This document shows positions 34,641 to 47,690 of a stretch of 64,000 nt of DNA, one piece after another. Both the position numbers and the translations under genes were made by a program. The DNA comes from Ovis canadensis. Taxonomy: Eukaryota > Chordata > Mammalia > Artiodactyla > Bovidae. The first letter of the stretch is position 1. Each line of letters starts with the position of its first letter. The notes under the pieces were generated by a model. The model saw nothing but the letters and a program-made list of their open reading frames with translations. It did no database searches and was not told where the DNA came from. The stretch is taken from contig NC_091251.1 of NCBI RefSeq assembly GCF_042477335.2, positions 90,659,501 through 90,723,500 of the forward strand. Reading direction: 5' to 3'.

Positions 34641-35514
34641 TCCTCACATGCCTTTAAAATGTTTTTCCCTCAGCTCAAACTTGGTAAGAGAAACTGAATC
34701 CCCAGAGGCTCTTTTGCTTTGGGGTGCATATCTGAGGAATTTATGTGGCCTGTGTGCCATTTGGGGTTGCAGGTCTCCAGCCCTGAAGCTCTTCTGGGCT
34801 TGGTTGTAGAATCTGGCCTTTTGGAGGCAGGCTGGGGAACTACCATGAGAGCGGAAAGAGCAGATGACCAGGCATGAGGTCAGAGGTCAGCAAGCAGTCC
34901 TGGGGTGGGGCGGGAAGCCCAAGGACTCATGCTTCTTTACAGAACCCAGTGACCATTCTGTGTTGTTTAACACTGTGCCACAAAGTACAGAGATGGAAGT
35001 GGAGCTGGGGCATGGAGGTTTGAAGCTGCATTAAAACTAGTTTGGCCAAAATCTGTTCATGAGAAAGATTGTCCAGGTGGCCTTTTGAATTAGTAGGATT
35101 GGGCTGACCCTGAGGGCTACATGACATTGTTCTGGGAGGCTTCTCTTTTGAGTTTGAATTAAGATAAACTGGACACCAGAGAGCCCCAAGAGAATGCCCT
35201 CTGCTGTATTTGTGCCCCTATTCCAAACTGAGAAGAGACCTTGGTATAGCTGCTCTGCTCTCCATCTGCCTGTCATTCACCCACTTGAAATAGGGCTTGA
35301 TGTCTCCCTTTGACTATAAGAAACAGCCATATGGGAACAGTATTCCTGTAGAGCAATACAAAGGAAACTTTGCTTAGGAATATATCTGCTGCAGTCAAGA
35401 TTGGGTGAATATCAGTGTTCTTGAGATATCAAAATGACTGGTTCTCTGGCCAGAAGAGAAAAGCTTCATATCTTGTTAGGTCTTTTGATAACTGTAACAG
35501 CCAAGATGCATCAG
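34641..35514. other. Unique non-coding DNA
   Basis: Nothing recognised. Confidence 0.4.
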
Positions 35515-35690
35515 AGCTTTTACCAAGTATTGTGCTCTATTCTAAGGGCTTTGTGTGGTCTCTCATCTGCTCCTGACTCCAGCCTTTTGAGGCAGGTGCT
35601 TTTATTATCCTCAAGGTACAGATGAGGAAACTGAGACGTGGAGAGGTCAAGTAACCTGACCAAACTCACAGAGGGAATCAGCCCTGCTCG
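35515..35690 (-). repeat. MIR SINE (antisense)
   Basis: tctattctaagggctttgtg, tattatcctcaaggtacaga, tgaggaaactgagacgtgg, gaggtcaagtaacctgacc. Confidence 0.75.
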
Positions 35691-36414
35691 TAAGAGACCG
35701 ACAGGGAAAGCTACTGCCATGATTTTGGAGTGGCTTAGAAGCACTGAAAATATAAATAATAATATGCTTAAAATTTTTAAATCTAAACGTTTCAATCTGG
35801 TCAGACTAAAAGTATATGGCTGGAGTTAACCCTGAATGGGTAGCCAAGCAGTGTTGGAATCCGAGGCCTCTCTCCTGCATACTCCTGAAGGAGCTGTGTC
35901 AAGACCAAGAAATAGAAGCATGTTACAAGTACTACGTTAACCCTAGAAGGGAGACACATGAAACACCCACAGGCTCAACCTGCTTTTGAATAAAGTGTCC
36001 CTAATGTATCCAAAACACATGATTAAGAAATGTTCTGGATACACTTTCAAGATCTTGGAGCTGAGTTACCTGTGGAGAATGCTCACAGTCTCCTAGAAAC
36101 TGTGTCTTGTGGTCATTGTTCAGCAGGATTCCTGGCTCCTGTAATTAATTTGACCCTGTGGGATGATTCTTTTTCTAGGCTCTGGTAGGGAGCACAGGCA
36201 CTGATGCTCTAGACTTTGAGTTGAGTCTTCTCAGGAAGATGGGTGTATCTGAAGCTCTTTAAGCATCATTCATGTGATTTCCCAACCTTTTCTCTGCAGC
36301 AGACCCCAGGTGATTCTTCTCCAGGAAGCAGCAGAGACTGCCAGCTGCTTAGCAGGCTCTCAGTTGGGCTTGAATGCCCGTGATCAGGGTTCTCAGCTTT
36401 TCCATTTGGCGGGG
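35691..36414. other. Unique non-coding DNA
   Basis: AT-rich near 35740-35800, otherwise featureless. Confidence 0.4.
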
Positions 36415-36900
36415 GGCCTATGGTAGGCAGAATAATGACCTCACAAAGATGTCTATGTCCTAATCCCTGGAACCTATGACTATGTTATATGGCAAGGGAG
36501 AATTGAGGAAACGGATGAAATTAAGGTTGCTAATCAGTTGACTTTAGAAATAGCATCCTGGATTATACAGGCGGGGCCAATGTAATCACAGGATCTGTAA
36601 ATGCGGCAGAGGGAAGCAGAAGAGTCAGGAATGATGTCATATGAGAAAGGCTTTGATGGGCCATTGCTGGCTTTGAAGGTGGAAGGGGCCCACAAGTCAA
36701 GAAATGTGGACAGCCTCCTGAAGCAGGAAAAGGAAGGAAATTAATTTTCCTCTAGAAAGGAACACAGCCCTTCCAACACCTTGATTTTAGTCCAGTGAGA
36801 CCTAGTCAGACTTTTGACCTCTTGAACCATAAATCTGTGTTGCTTTAAGCTATTACATTCATGATAATTTGTGAGAGCAGTCATAGAAAACTAATCCAAG
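36415..36900 (+). repeat. Solitary ERVL/MaLR-type LTR
   Basis: tggtaggcagaataatgacc, tgtcctaatccctggaacct, atagcatcctggattataca, ccttccaacaccttgatttt, ctgtgttgctttaagctatt and gaaaactaatcc at the 3' end. Same broad LTR class as 9226-9616. Confidence 0.65.
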
Positions 36901-37439
36901 GCCCTAGACAGCTACAACATGAAAGACCACAGGCTCCTCCGGGTCCATGCCCTGGGAGTGAGAAGCCATGTTGGCCACCTCAGCATTTTCCCAATAGCTG
37001 TCTGGAAGCTCTCACTGCCCCCACCCCTTGGCCAGTTACCATCTACATGTGCACACTCCAATCATCAGGGTTTTCCCTGGATGGGGCCTCTTCTCAGCTG
37101 GCATGGTCCACTTCTGGGCAGTGTTGCCAAGGCCTCTCCCCAGTATGGTCCATAAGCCCTATGGTGTGACAGTGAGAGAGAGGCTCTTCACATCCATCCA
37201 AAATGCCAGACACTTCTGGCCAGCTCAAGGTTTGGCGGGACTTTTTCTGTCTTTCCAAACAGCCAGCCACAACTTCTCTGCGATCTAGAATATGAAATTA
37301 ACACCACAGAACCTTGATATGCTAAGTGTGGGAGGGCCACCTGAACTATCCTTGGATTTGAGAAGCCATATGTTGCAAAACTTATGGTTTTCTTCTATCT
37401 TCCACTGTTCCTCTCACATGAACATTCAAGTCAAACTTG
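36901..37439. other. Unique non-coding DNA
   Basis: Nothing recognised; overlapping frames in three registers are not supported as coding. Confidence 0.4.
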
Positions 37440-37650
37440 TGGTCTGGGTTAAGAAGCTAGAATTCCTGGGATTCTGGCTCAGTCTCTTACTAACTCTGTG
37501 ATGTTAGGTAAGTTATTTAAATTCATTGTGTTTCATCTCTTGTCTGTAAAATAGGGAAAATATGAGTTAATATAGGTAAAGTGCTTAGATTACTTCCTGT
37601 AACATGTTCAGTGCTATGCAAGAGTTATTTGTTGTTATTACTACTGTTTG
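37440..37650 (+). repeat. MIR SINE
   Basis: tctggctcagtctcttacta, ctctgtgatgttaggtaag, cttgtctgtaaaatagggaa, gtaaagtgcttagattactt. Confidence 0.7.
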
Positions 37651-39084
37651 TGTTCTGGTTGCTATTATTATTAAATGGGTCCCAAGCCTCAGGGGCAAGT
37701 CATTTGGCACATTGGGAAAACCAGCCTCTTCGTGGTTTGCCATGTTTTATACTTCCAGCAATTGAGATGAATTACCACCACATGGAGTGTGGAAGCTCAG
37801 GTGTGTAGCATCCTTTTAAAACTTTTCTTCCCACAAACATCTCCTCAGGAAGCAGACTCTGTTGTGCCAGGGTCAAATGAGTAATTGTTGGGAAAGACAA
37901 AGCCCTATGCTTAGAGTTATGCAAATATAGTGGAGAGAGGGCATCTCAGTTGCTGAGTCACATCCACTGTCAACCCAGATTCATCCAGGTGGCTCAGAGC
38001 TCTCCACTCGGAGAATCTCAGCTCACCATGTGGACAACCAGGAGTCCTGACATTTAGGCCTCTTGGTTCTTCAACACTTAGCAAATCAGTCCCCAAAAGT
38101 GGTGAGGAAGAGGGGAGAAGATTGGCCAGTTTTCAGGCAAATGCACCCCTGGCACACAGGACACTACTCGCATTGGCCAAAGGCCACATGCAGTTAACTG
38201 CCCCTTCTGGGTGTGGCAGCCAGCCTGTCTTGGCGACCATGTAGCCTGTATTGAGCAGAGGGAGCAGGTTATTAATAGCTCCTTAAGGGCTGCTGTAGGA
38301 TGCTTCAGTCTGTGACTCACCCAAGAGAGAAGTTTCTGAGCAGATAAGGGGGCTCAAGAGAGAAGGAACTTAAAACTGCACAAAGCTTCAATTGTAAAGC
38401 ACAGTAATAACAATGACAAGCAAGCATGTTCCCTGCTCTCTGGTATCATGGAGACTGAAAACAGAACCATGATTTCTGACTTTCTCTCACCTTGATCTGC
38501 ATAAAAGATGTTTGAATTACAATATTTTGTCAGAACAAAATCCATCAGAACAGCTGCCTGAGCTAACCTGAAAACCTCACATGCTGGAGTTAGTGACCTC
38601 CAACATGTAGGGGAAGGGGAGAAAAGAAAAGAGAGAGATAAGGGAAAGAACGAGCTCCTTCTGCTTTCTGTTCTGGCCATTTGGCGCCCACGAGCCGGCT
38701 GAGTTGATGTCAGACCCAGGCACCCCTGCTCCCAGGAGTCACAGGCAAGTACCAGGCACCAGGGAGATGCCTGTGTCTCAGAGAAGCAGCACCTAGTAAG
38801 AGAGAGGCACTACCCTGCAGAGTCAGACACACCCAAGCGTGTGTTCTTTCTCCTCCTCTCACTGGGTGTCATTTAAAACCAGTTATATAACCTCTTTGCA
38901 AACATGAAAAACTGCCTTGTACCTGTTGGTATTAGATACCAGTTGGTATTAGATACCAGTAAGTATCTGGAGCACATTGAGCATTCAGTAGGCAAGCAAT
39001 AGATATTCTTATTATTAAATATAGTAACCACTTGGACCAAAGACCACCTAATTTATAGTCATCTGACTGGAAGACAACTACAAG
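37651..39084. other. Unique non-coding DNA
   Basis: Includes a 17-bp tandem duplication (separate entry). Purine-rich at about 38610-38650. No exon. Confidence 0.4.
38925..38958. repeat. 17-bp tandem duplication
   Basis: gttggtattagatacca occurs twice back to back (38925-38941 and 38942-38958). Confidence 0.95.
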
Positions 39085-39265
39085 AAGTCAGCTAATATAT
39101 GTACACATAGAAAAAGGTCTAGAAGGAAATTCATTAAAGTTTTGATAATGATTGTAGGCAATGGGATTATGAAGAGACATTTTTTGTTTTCTTCTTTATA
39201 TTCTTGTGTTTTCCAAATTTTGACAATAAATATGTATCTTTTATTACCTGAGGTTTTCAAAACAT
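39085..39265 (+). repeat. Possible old L1 3' UTR fragment
   Basis: tgggattatgaagagacatt, ttctttatattcttgtgttt, ccaaattttgacaataaata resemble a common ancient repeat end. Weak. Confidence 0.35.
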
Positions 39266-39964
39266 TAGTTTAAAAGTCCTCAATCCCAGCTTCCTGTCTC
39301 TGAGAATCATATTTGCACTAAGTCACCCAAATCCAGAGTTGTTCAGCCTATTTCTAAAGCCAGAGGGATAGATTTCATCTCTATGTAGAGAATTTCTTCT
39401 TCCACACCATGTACCTGGAATGGAGCTCAACCCCTAAATGGTTTTTAGCCCATTGTAACCTTGCCAAACTACTTAAGAGAAAAACTTTAGCCATTGAGAA
39501 CTATGTCACCCATCACTTTCCACTCTTTTGCCTTCAGCTGACAAGAAGCCTTAAACAAATTTAATTCTCAATTACAGAAACAATTAGCTCAGGTTTCTGG
39601 CATAAGTATTCTCCCTTTCTCCTCTGTGGTTCAGACTTCTCTTTTTCTTATTCATCTAACTTATTGTACATGTGTCTGTTGTTATAAACTATCTCAAGAA
39701 TACTTTGACTGTTGGATATAAATCATAAAGTCCAAATTAAATTAATGAAATTTTACCTGATCTGTTGTAAGAACCTATGATCAGCCTGTTAAAATTCATA
39801 TTATTAAGCATCTTGATCAGCAAGTACCAGGAGGGAGGCATGAAGAGAGTACTGAGGAGGAAGTCTGTAAGTCCAGATCCCATATTTAAGGGAGGGAGAC
39901 TTCTGGTTACAAATATGGATTTGTTTGCAACTACATATTTATGTTTTAAAATGATTGGTTGATT
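39266..39964. other. Unique AT-rich DNA
   Basis: Nothing recognised. Confidence 0.4.
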
Positions 39965-40185
39965 ATCATTCTAATGCATGTTGTGAGCATCTACGGGGTG
40001 CCAGACACTGTTTGAAACTTCATCCCATCAAAGTTATGAGGTAGGTATTATCATTTCTAATTGATGAATGAGAAAACATAATCAAACAAGTTAGATAACT
40101 TTCCCCCAGACTTCCAGCTAGTAAGTGGTGGGTCTGTGGTTGACACCCTGGTCTGTCCAACTCTAAATAATTCTGCTTCCACAAA
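39965..40185 (-). repeat. MIR SINE (antisense)
   Basis: ttgtgagcatctacggggtg, ccagacactgtttgaaactt, atgaggtaggtattatcatt, cttccagctagtaagtggtg. Confidence 0.75.
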
Positions 40186-40599
40186 TGAAGCTAATTTTCT
40201 TTTTCTCTGTGAATTAATGTTGAAATGGTAGACAATGCTGAAGCTGCAGTTGGCTGAATTTCAAATCCAGAAGGATAAAAAGAAGCTCCCAAGCAGAGCT
40301 GACGACTGGAGTTAGGTTCATGGCTTAAAATTAAGCACTGAAGTAGAACTTTCTCATTAGAGAAAGAAGGTTGGGAAAAAAAAAAAAAAAGCTGATGACA
40401 CTACCTAGGACTGCTTCCATGAAACTGTAAGCCTTTAGATGAACGAGGAAGTAGTCACAGCTCAGCAACCAAAAACCACACGCTTCTACTACTCAGGGAG
40501 AGATCACTAATACCATGGTTGGGCAGGATCTCAAGCTACCATTTTGTTCTGAAGCAGAGACCTCTATAAAACCTCTAGGATAGAAAAGATGAAGTGAAA
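40186..40599. other. Unique AT-rich DNA with A15 tract
   Basis: Poly-A at 40376-40390; no element attached with confidence. Confidence 0.4.
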
Positions 40600-43500
40600 G
40601 AAATTAAAAGGACACCCACTCAAATGGGCTTTCAAAAAGATACCCAACACTAGGAAAAACAGTCAACAAAATTAACACTTGTTAGATCAGTTTTGTCCAG
40701 AAGAAATTAATATGACAATCTGACAAAAACTTAGTGTGGTTTAAATACTCAAAGAATAACATCCATTTTTAAAAGATAATTATGAAACAGAGCAGGCATA
40801 AATGAAAGAAGAACTGGTAAATATAAAAGAAAACCAGTTAGAAAGGTAAAATCGTTAGATAGAATATATTCTAGGCAAGTCAGAAGAAGAGGGAATTAGT
40901 GAATGGGAAGGTTGTCTTGAAGAAATCACCCAAAAAAAGTAGTCCAGAGTCAGAGTTAAGGCCATAAAAGATAGATTGAGAAGTTCCAATTTATGTCTAA
41001 TATTAATAAATGTTCTGGAAGAAACTTGGGATGGTAAAGAAACAACATTTGAAAACATTAATTGGAAAAATGCATTTTGAATATTGAGCAGGATAAATAA
41101 AAATAAATCCATATCTCTAGATTTTGCAGTAAAACTGTAGAATTTCAAGGCTAAAAAGGCAATATTGAAAGGTACTTGAAGAAAAAGAAATTACTTATAA
41201 AAGAATGAAAATTGCATTGATGGTAGACTCCTCAATAACAATAGATTCTAGAAGACAAGGGGGTGATATCTTCAAAGATCTGAGGGGGAAAATTGTTAAT
41301 CTAGAGTTTTATACCTAGTTAAACTATCATTTTAAAGTGAGTGTAAAAATAAAGGAATTTTTAAACATTAAAAACAATTGAGTTTATCAGCTTTGAATCA
41401 TTAAAAGTTCCATTAAAGGATGTATTACAACACAAAACTGAATCTTTAGTAGCATTATAAATCAAGAATCCTTAGTGAGCATAGAAATAATTTTTTTAAT
41501 GGTTAAACAAAATATTAAGATAATATGATGGGAGAGGGAGTGTTCATTAGTTAAAATGTGCTAAGACTCTTGCCTATTCAAGAGAAGGATAAAATACTGA
41601 AAATCTTTATACTTTGAAACACTTACAGTTAAATGTAGATGGTAAAGGTGCTTCCCTGGTGGCTCAAATGGAACTTTAGGGTCATAGAACTTCAGTCTAT
41701 AGCTTCCAAAACCAAAGAGGAAAAGATGGGATACAGAACAACTTATACATTTAAGAAAAGGCAAAACAGAAGAAACAAAGGAAGACAATTAGAATAAATA
41801 AAATGGAAGAAATAAGTTGAATATAATACTAACCACAATAAGTATAAGTGGATTAAATGTACCTGGGCTTTCCTGGTAGCTCAGACAGTAAAGAGTCTGC
41901 CTGCAATGCAGGAGACCCAGGTTCAATCCCTGGGTCGGAAAGATCCCCTGGAGAAGGAAACAGCAACCCACTCCAATATTCTTGCCTGGAAAATCCCATG
42001 GACGGAGGAGCCTGGTAGCTTACAGTCCATAGGGTCGCAAAGAGTCGGACACGACTAAGTACCTTCACTTCACTTTCACTAAAAATTAGAAATTATCAGA
42101 TAAGAATTTTTAAAGTATCCAGCTATGACCTATTTTCAAAAGACACACCTAGGCTAAACCACACAGAAACGTAGAAATAAAGAGATGGCAAATGATATAC
42201 TAGGAATTACTAACCAGAAGAAAGGGGGAGGGTCAGAGTATCAATAACAGACAAATAGAATATAGGTCAATACATATTATATTAAAAGAGATAAAGAGAA
42301 ACTCATAATGACAGAAGGAACGCTACATCAAGAAGACATAACTTTCATGAAGCTGTATGCCTCTAAAAGCATAATCCCAAAACCTCAAAATATGTAAAAT
42401 AAAAACTGAGACAATTACAAATTATTATGAATTTGTAATTACAAAGGTACAATTATTGTATGAAATTTAAACTCGTTTTTATGAAGATGCTTATTAAAAA
42501 CTTAAAAGATATAACTACAAACTGACACTTTATTCAAAATTCAACAATAAAGGATACATATTCTTTTATAAGAAAACATTCAACATTTACCTAAATTGAC
42601 ATCACAGGCCACAAAAAGTCTCAACAAATTTTTAAGAATTGATAACAAACTAAAAAAATCAGTAAAAAATAGTTTAGAATATGTTTGGAAACCAATCTCC
42701 TGAGTAACTCATTTGTTAAAATAGAAACAATGTAGTTATATATCAAAGCTTAAGGACATAGCTAGAGCAATACTTAAGACAGAAATTTAAAATCTTAAAG
42801 TTCATTAATAAAAAATGGAGTGAATATGAAGGAGCTAAATGTTTAAATCTAGAAGCAAGGAAACCAACAGACCAAATCCAAAAAAAGCAGAGAACAAAAT
42901 AATACAATTCAGAAATTAGTGGGGAAAAGAGATGCAAACAAAAAAAAAATGGAATCAACAAGTTGATTATTTGAAATTACTAGTAACACAGATATAACTT
43001 GATACAACAGCTCAAGAAACTAAGAAAAAACATAATAAGTAATATTAAGAATTAAAAAGAGACTGTGGCTCATAACTACATATGTAGTTGGGATGAAAAA
43101 TATTATCATAAAGGAAGATGAACAATTTTATGAACAGCTCTATTAGCAACTTAATGCCAATGGATGAAATCAATACTTTTTAGTAAAATAAATTTTCAAA
43201 ATTGAATTAAGGAATTTAATTGGAAAATCCAAATTAGTCAGTATTCCATGAAAGAACTGATTACTATTCAAAATTTGCCACTCAGATGACATTGGGCCTA
43301 GATAGTTTTGCTGGAATGTTTTACCAATCTATCAAGAAACAGCTAAACCTCTATGTAATACAAACAATCTTAGAGTGTAGAAAAAGAGGGGAAATCATCC
43401 AATTTATGAGGCTAGTATAAACTTGATATGAAGTCTAAGAGTGTACAATTATAGATTAGTCTATTATAAATTAGGTGAAAATTTCCTAAATAAAATATCA

Positions 43501-44370
43501 GAGATGATGATGGTGTATATGTGTGTATTTTAAAAATCTTCTATTGAAATTTATCTTAAAAATAGAAGGGCTACCCAACTTCAGAGGCTGCTAATATAAT
43601 ACCATCACTGTAATAAATTAAGATATTAATAGAAAAGGTTTATGATCTTTTATAGATGCAGGAAAGTCATTGGATAGAATCCAAAATTCCTTTGTTATAA
43701 AAACTCAGTAAACTAAGAATAAGAGGAAGCGTCCTTTACTTGATAAAGAACATATAACAAATACCTTTTAGAATCACACTTAGTGGTAAAACCTAAACTA
43801 TGTTCTCATTAAAATCAGAAAGAAAAATAATGATACCCCTGCTACCACGCTCATTAATCAATATCATTCTGGAAGATCTACCAGTGCAATAGAAAGAGAG
43901 AGAAAATGAGACATAAAAGTTGGAAGAGTCAAATCTATCTTCCTTTAAAGATAAGATTGTTTACATGGAAAATCTGGTAATAATTTATAGGAAAATTATT
44001 TTAAAAAATAAGAATTCAGCAAGTTTGCTGAATACCACATCAATATGGAATTGGCCTGAGGCCAGCAAGGAGAGAGAGATGAACAGTCAGTGCACAGAGG
44101 ATCTTAAGGGCAGGGAAACTATTCTATATGATACTGTGATGGGTACATGTCATTACACATTTGTCTAAACCCAAACCATACCAAACGACGGGCTTTGAGT
44201 GACAATGATGTGTCAATGTGGGTTCATCAGTTTAACAAAGCTACTACTCTGGTGGGGGACGTTGATGATGCAGGAGGCTATGCGTGTGTGGAAGGCAGAG
44301 GAATGTCTCAGAACCTTCTGATCAATTTTGCCATTAACGTAAAACTTCTCCAAAAGTAGAGTCTGAAAAG
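40600..44370 (+). repeat. Ancient L1, long decayed copy
   Basis: Follows L1 order on the plus strand: ORF1/inter-ORF style region (gattctagaagacaaggggg and tagagttttatacctagtt near 41250-41330), ORF2 remnants (cagatgacattgggcctaga, ttttgctggaatgttttacc near 43290), and a 3' UTR (tgatgggtacatgtcattac, acaatgatgtgtcaatgtgg, actctggtgggggacgttga) ending near 44370. Riddled with stops and indels. A SINE splits it at about 41865-42080. Confidence 0.75.
41865..42080 (+). mobile_element. Bov-tA SINE in old L1
   Basis: gggctttcctggtagctcag head, ggttcaatccctgggtcgga, gtcgcaaagagtcggacacg body, then a cttcactt tail. A 20-base scrap of a similar head (gcttccctggtggctc) sits at about 41651. Confidence 0.93.
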
Positions 44371-45840
44371 TCAGTATTATTTCATATATACTAGGTAATA
44401 CTAATTAAAAGGGAGACAGAGAAATAGGATAGTAGCCAGAGTAGAAAGTTGAATCAGAAGGAAAGATTTTTAAAGATGAGAGATACATGGGCACTTTGTT
44501 GCTGATGTGGATAGAATGACTGAGTAGAATGGAAGAAGCTAATTATGCAGAAAAGAGGGAGAACGACCTCAGAAACAAAGTCCTTGAGATATCTAGAGAA
44601 GATGGGCTTTCAAACACAAGTAGAGAGGTTTGGCTTTAAATAAGAAGGGCATTTCTGTTGTAATGAGAGGGAAGACGTACTACACCATATACTTGGAGAT
44701 ATCATTATGGGGAGATAGATAGGAGAATTTCTGATTATCTCTATTTCTCAATGAGACAGGAGTTGAGATCATCAGCTAAATGTAGGTAATCACTGGAGGT
44801 TTGTGAGGGAGAAGAGATATAGTGTGATCCTGAAAGAAAAAAAAAAAAAAGGAATGAACTTACTAGGAAAACAATGTAGGATTTCTGGGTAATATTGAGT
44901 GCTCATTTGAGAACTGCAGTAGTCATCTATTTAAAGTTCGATCAATCAATTCCATATATTGTTTTCTCCAGTAGTTGGATTTAATCAGCTTGAGGTTGTG
45001 GTAGGCAAGTTTGACTTGAGGAAAGAGGGGCAAAGAAGTAGAGGATGTTTGTAGTCTTTGTAGGCAGTGTTTATAACCATGGGCCGTAACACTGATGATG
45101 AGTAAAGAGAAATACAAAGACATGAGAGAAGGTGGCAAGTAGAACAAAACAGAGCAAAACAACACAAAAATAATAAATAAGCAGGTGTGCTTAACTGATT
45201 GGAGGAGAAATATTAGAGAAAGTTAACTGGAAAGATGAGGCGGGTGGTTGGATCACATGACTAATGAAATCTAGACTTGAAAAGTTGTGATGACAATACC
45301 TAGGCTGCTGCTGCTGCTGCTGCTAAGTCGCTTCAGTCATGTCCGACTGTGCGACCCTACGGACAGCAGCCCACCAGGCTCCTCTGTCCATAGGATTCTC
45401 TAGGCAAGAATACTGGAGTGGGTTGCCATTTCCTTCTCCAATACCTAGGCTATAGCCATCTTAACATAACTGAGGAATGTGGAAGAACAGATCACTGGAA
45501 ATGAGGAGGCCAAGGAACTCGGGATGTAAAGTCATGAAGAATGATGACAGAAATAGGGGTGAAAGGGAGGAGGGTGAGTTGGGTGCTTCAGTGTGCAATA
45601 AATGGGTAAAGAGGAGGTTGTTGATGGCAGCAACAAAATGGGAAAAGAGGGATACAGCCTAAGGAAGAGCTGTGGTTTATACAAGATGAGGAGGAGAAAG
45701 GAAACCAGCTTCTCTATCTTCAGGCTTTGGGGTATGTGGACAGTGAGAGAAAAAGCATAACCCACTTTTGAGGGCAATGGGAAAAACCACATCCTCAGGG
45801 CCATACTGAGGCCATACAGGGTTTCACTTAAGACACCAAG
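44371..45840 (+). repeat. Ancient interspersed repeat, family not named, split by SINE
   Basis: Phrases such as cttgagatatctagagaaga, gagatcatcagctaaatg, ggaggtttgtgaggg and atattgagtgctcatttgag follow a long ancient mammalian repeat that also supplies fragments near 58860-59060 and 59740-60330. Poly-A at 44837-44850. The family is uncertain. Confidence 0.4.
45294..45451 (-). mobile_element. BovA-monomer SINE with 13-bp TSD
   Basis: Element 45307-45438: opens with a CTG run (gctgctgctgctgctaagtc), then gtccgactgtgcgaccctac and gtgggttgccatttccttct. Exact duplicates caatacctaggct at 45294-45306 and 45439-45451. Confidence 0.93.
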
Positions 45841-45964
45841 AAGAGCAGAATGCTTAAAGAAGAGGTAAAGATTTAAAAGAATTTCAGAAAGTTTGGTGGA
45901 ATACGTGGGTATTGGGTCAGATAATAATAATTGGGTCAGATATTAAAAATAGCACCAACATTGT

Positions 45965-46085
45965 TAATTATCTCTGCCTTTACTCCCACCTGCCCTAGCA
46001 TGTAATCTTCATGAAGGCAGGGATCTTTGTCTATTTTGTTCATTGATATATCCCAAGGACCAGAACAGCACCTGGAATGAAATAT
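45965..46085 (+). repeat. L2 3' end
   Basis: tgtaatcttcatgaaggcag, ggatctttgtctattttgtt, cattgatatatcccaaggac, cagcacctgg. Confidence 0.75.
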
Positions 46086-46104
46086 CATAGATGCAGCGAA
46101 TAAT

Positions 46105-46325
46105 TATAACTAATATTTGTTGAGCACTAATGTACCAGAATATCCTAAATGCTTATATGCTTTATCATTATCACCCTATGTTATAGGACAGGACATTGAG
46201 GGACAGAGAGGTTAAATAACTTGCCTAACTCAGGTCATTGGGATAGTAAGTGGTAGAGCTGAAGTTCAAACACTCTAGTTACAGTTTGGCCCTAGAGTCC
46301 CTGTATTCTTAACCTCTAAATTACC
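46105..46325 (-). repeat. MIR SINE (antisense)
   Basis: taatatttgttgagcactaa, agggacagagaggttaaata, acttgcctaactcaggtcat, gtaagtggtagagctgaagt. Nearly full length. Confidence 0.8.
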
Positions 46326-47025
46326 CCTGTGGTTGGTGGACATCTAGAACAGTATCAAGATAAGAGCCCAGGTGATGGTAAATGATGAAAGAGCAATGAG
46401 ATTAAAAGTTAAGCAATAAATATTGCTACTGATTTCAAAAGCTGGTCTAGGGATCTGCGGTCCCTAACGTCATATACTCATGTCCATCTCTCACTGTGAC
46501 CCAAGTACTTTCTGCTATCAGTTCCTAGTTCTTTTCATTTCTTTCCTCTATATCTTCACCCACCCCTCACTTATCCCCCCTCTTCATTATTTTTCGTTCC
46601 ACCTGGCAAACCCTCAGCCCTTTCCACTAGCTTTGATCAAGGGCAATCAGGCGCACTGGAAGCTAGTTTCTAAGCATGTGATCCTGACACATCGATCTTA
46701 CAGCAGGCCTTCGGCTCACCAGGCTGACTCACTGTCATACTGATTCCAACTGTATACTCATTCTGGGAGTGTCCTTTGAAGTGCTGAGAGTCTGCTGGCT
46801 GTTTTCTGAACAGCTCATGCTGTGAAGAGAAAAATGAAATGAACATTCCATAATTCAGGAAAACCAAGAAGGAAACTGAATCTGTGTAACTGGATAAAAG
46901 AAACCTGGGTTAGTGCCACTGTTTTGTGTTCAGTCTCTACATCATATCCTTCAGTGAGATACCCTGAGGTCAAGATATATGGAAGGTTTCGATAAACTCT
47001 GTGTAAACTGGACTGAAGGTCAGTT
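46326..47025. other. Unique non-coding DNA
   Basis: Nothing recognised. Confidence 0.4.
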
Positions 47026-47177
47026 CCCATTGTGCATTGGTGGTGGTTTACTCACTAAGTCATGTCCAACTTTTGTGACCCCATGGACTGTAGCCTCCCA
47101 GGCTCCTCTGTCCATGAGATTCTCCAGGCAAGAATACTGGAGTGGGTTGCCATTTCTTTCTCCACCCATGGTGCATT
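47026..47177 (-). mobile_element. BovA-monomer SINE with TSD
   Basis: Element 47039-47164: actcactaagtcatgtccaa, ggactgtagcctcccaggct, aatactggagtgggttgcc. TSD cccattgtgcatt (47026-47038) versus cccatggtgcatt (47165-47177), one mismatch. Confidence 0.92.
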
Positions 47178-47690
47178 AGGTACAGTGATAAATGGATACA
47201 ATAACTTGTGTCCCTTAAGGTTCTTTGGTTGCATGTAACCAAAACACTTCTGGCTAACATAAGCCCAAGGGAGTTTAAAAGAAGGAGGTAGGATGCCTAC
47301 AGGCATGAGGGGAGAGTAGAGACCCAGTCACAGAAATGAATGAGAAACAATCAAGTTCTGGAATCTAGGAGGTAAGAATTCTAGAAAGTAAGAATCACAA
47401 AAAGGGTCATAAAAGTCTGTTCAGGACATGCTACTCAGATGGAGTGACATTCCTAACATTTTCATTCTCTTCGTTCCTCTGCCCAAAACTCATATTGCCA
47501 TGAAGAAGCATCTGATTGGTCTAACTTAGATCACAAATCTCCTAATAACCAGCTCTAGACACAGACTGTATCTTATGGGGAAGAGATTATCCCCCCAAAA
47601 GAAAACAGGGTGTTGTCAGGCATGGGAAATGGGTGTTAGGTATTCTAGCACAACCAGTTCCCTCAATTCCCAACTCCTCCATGGATATTT
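47178..47690. other. Unique or unassigned DNA
   Basis: 47215-47300 (ttctttggttgcatgtaacc) resembles an old MER-type repeat but is too short to name. Confidence 0.35.
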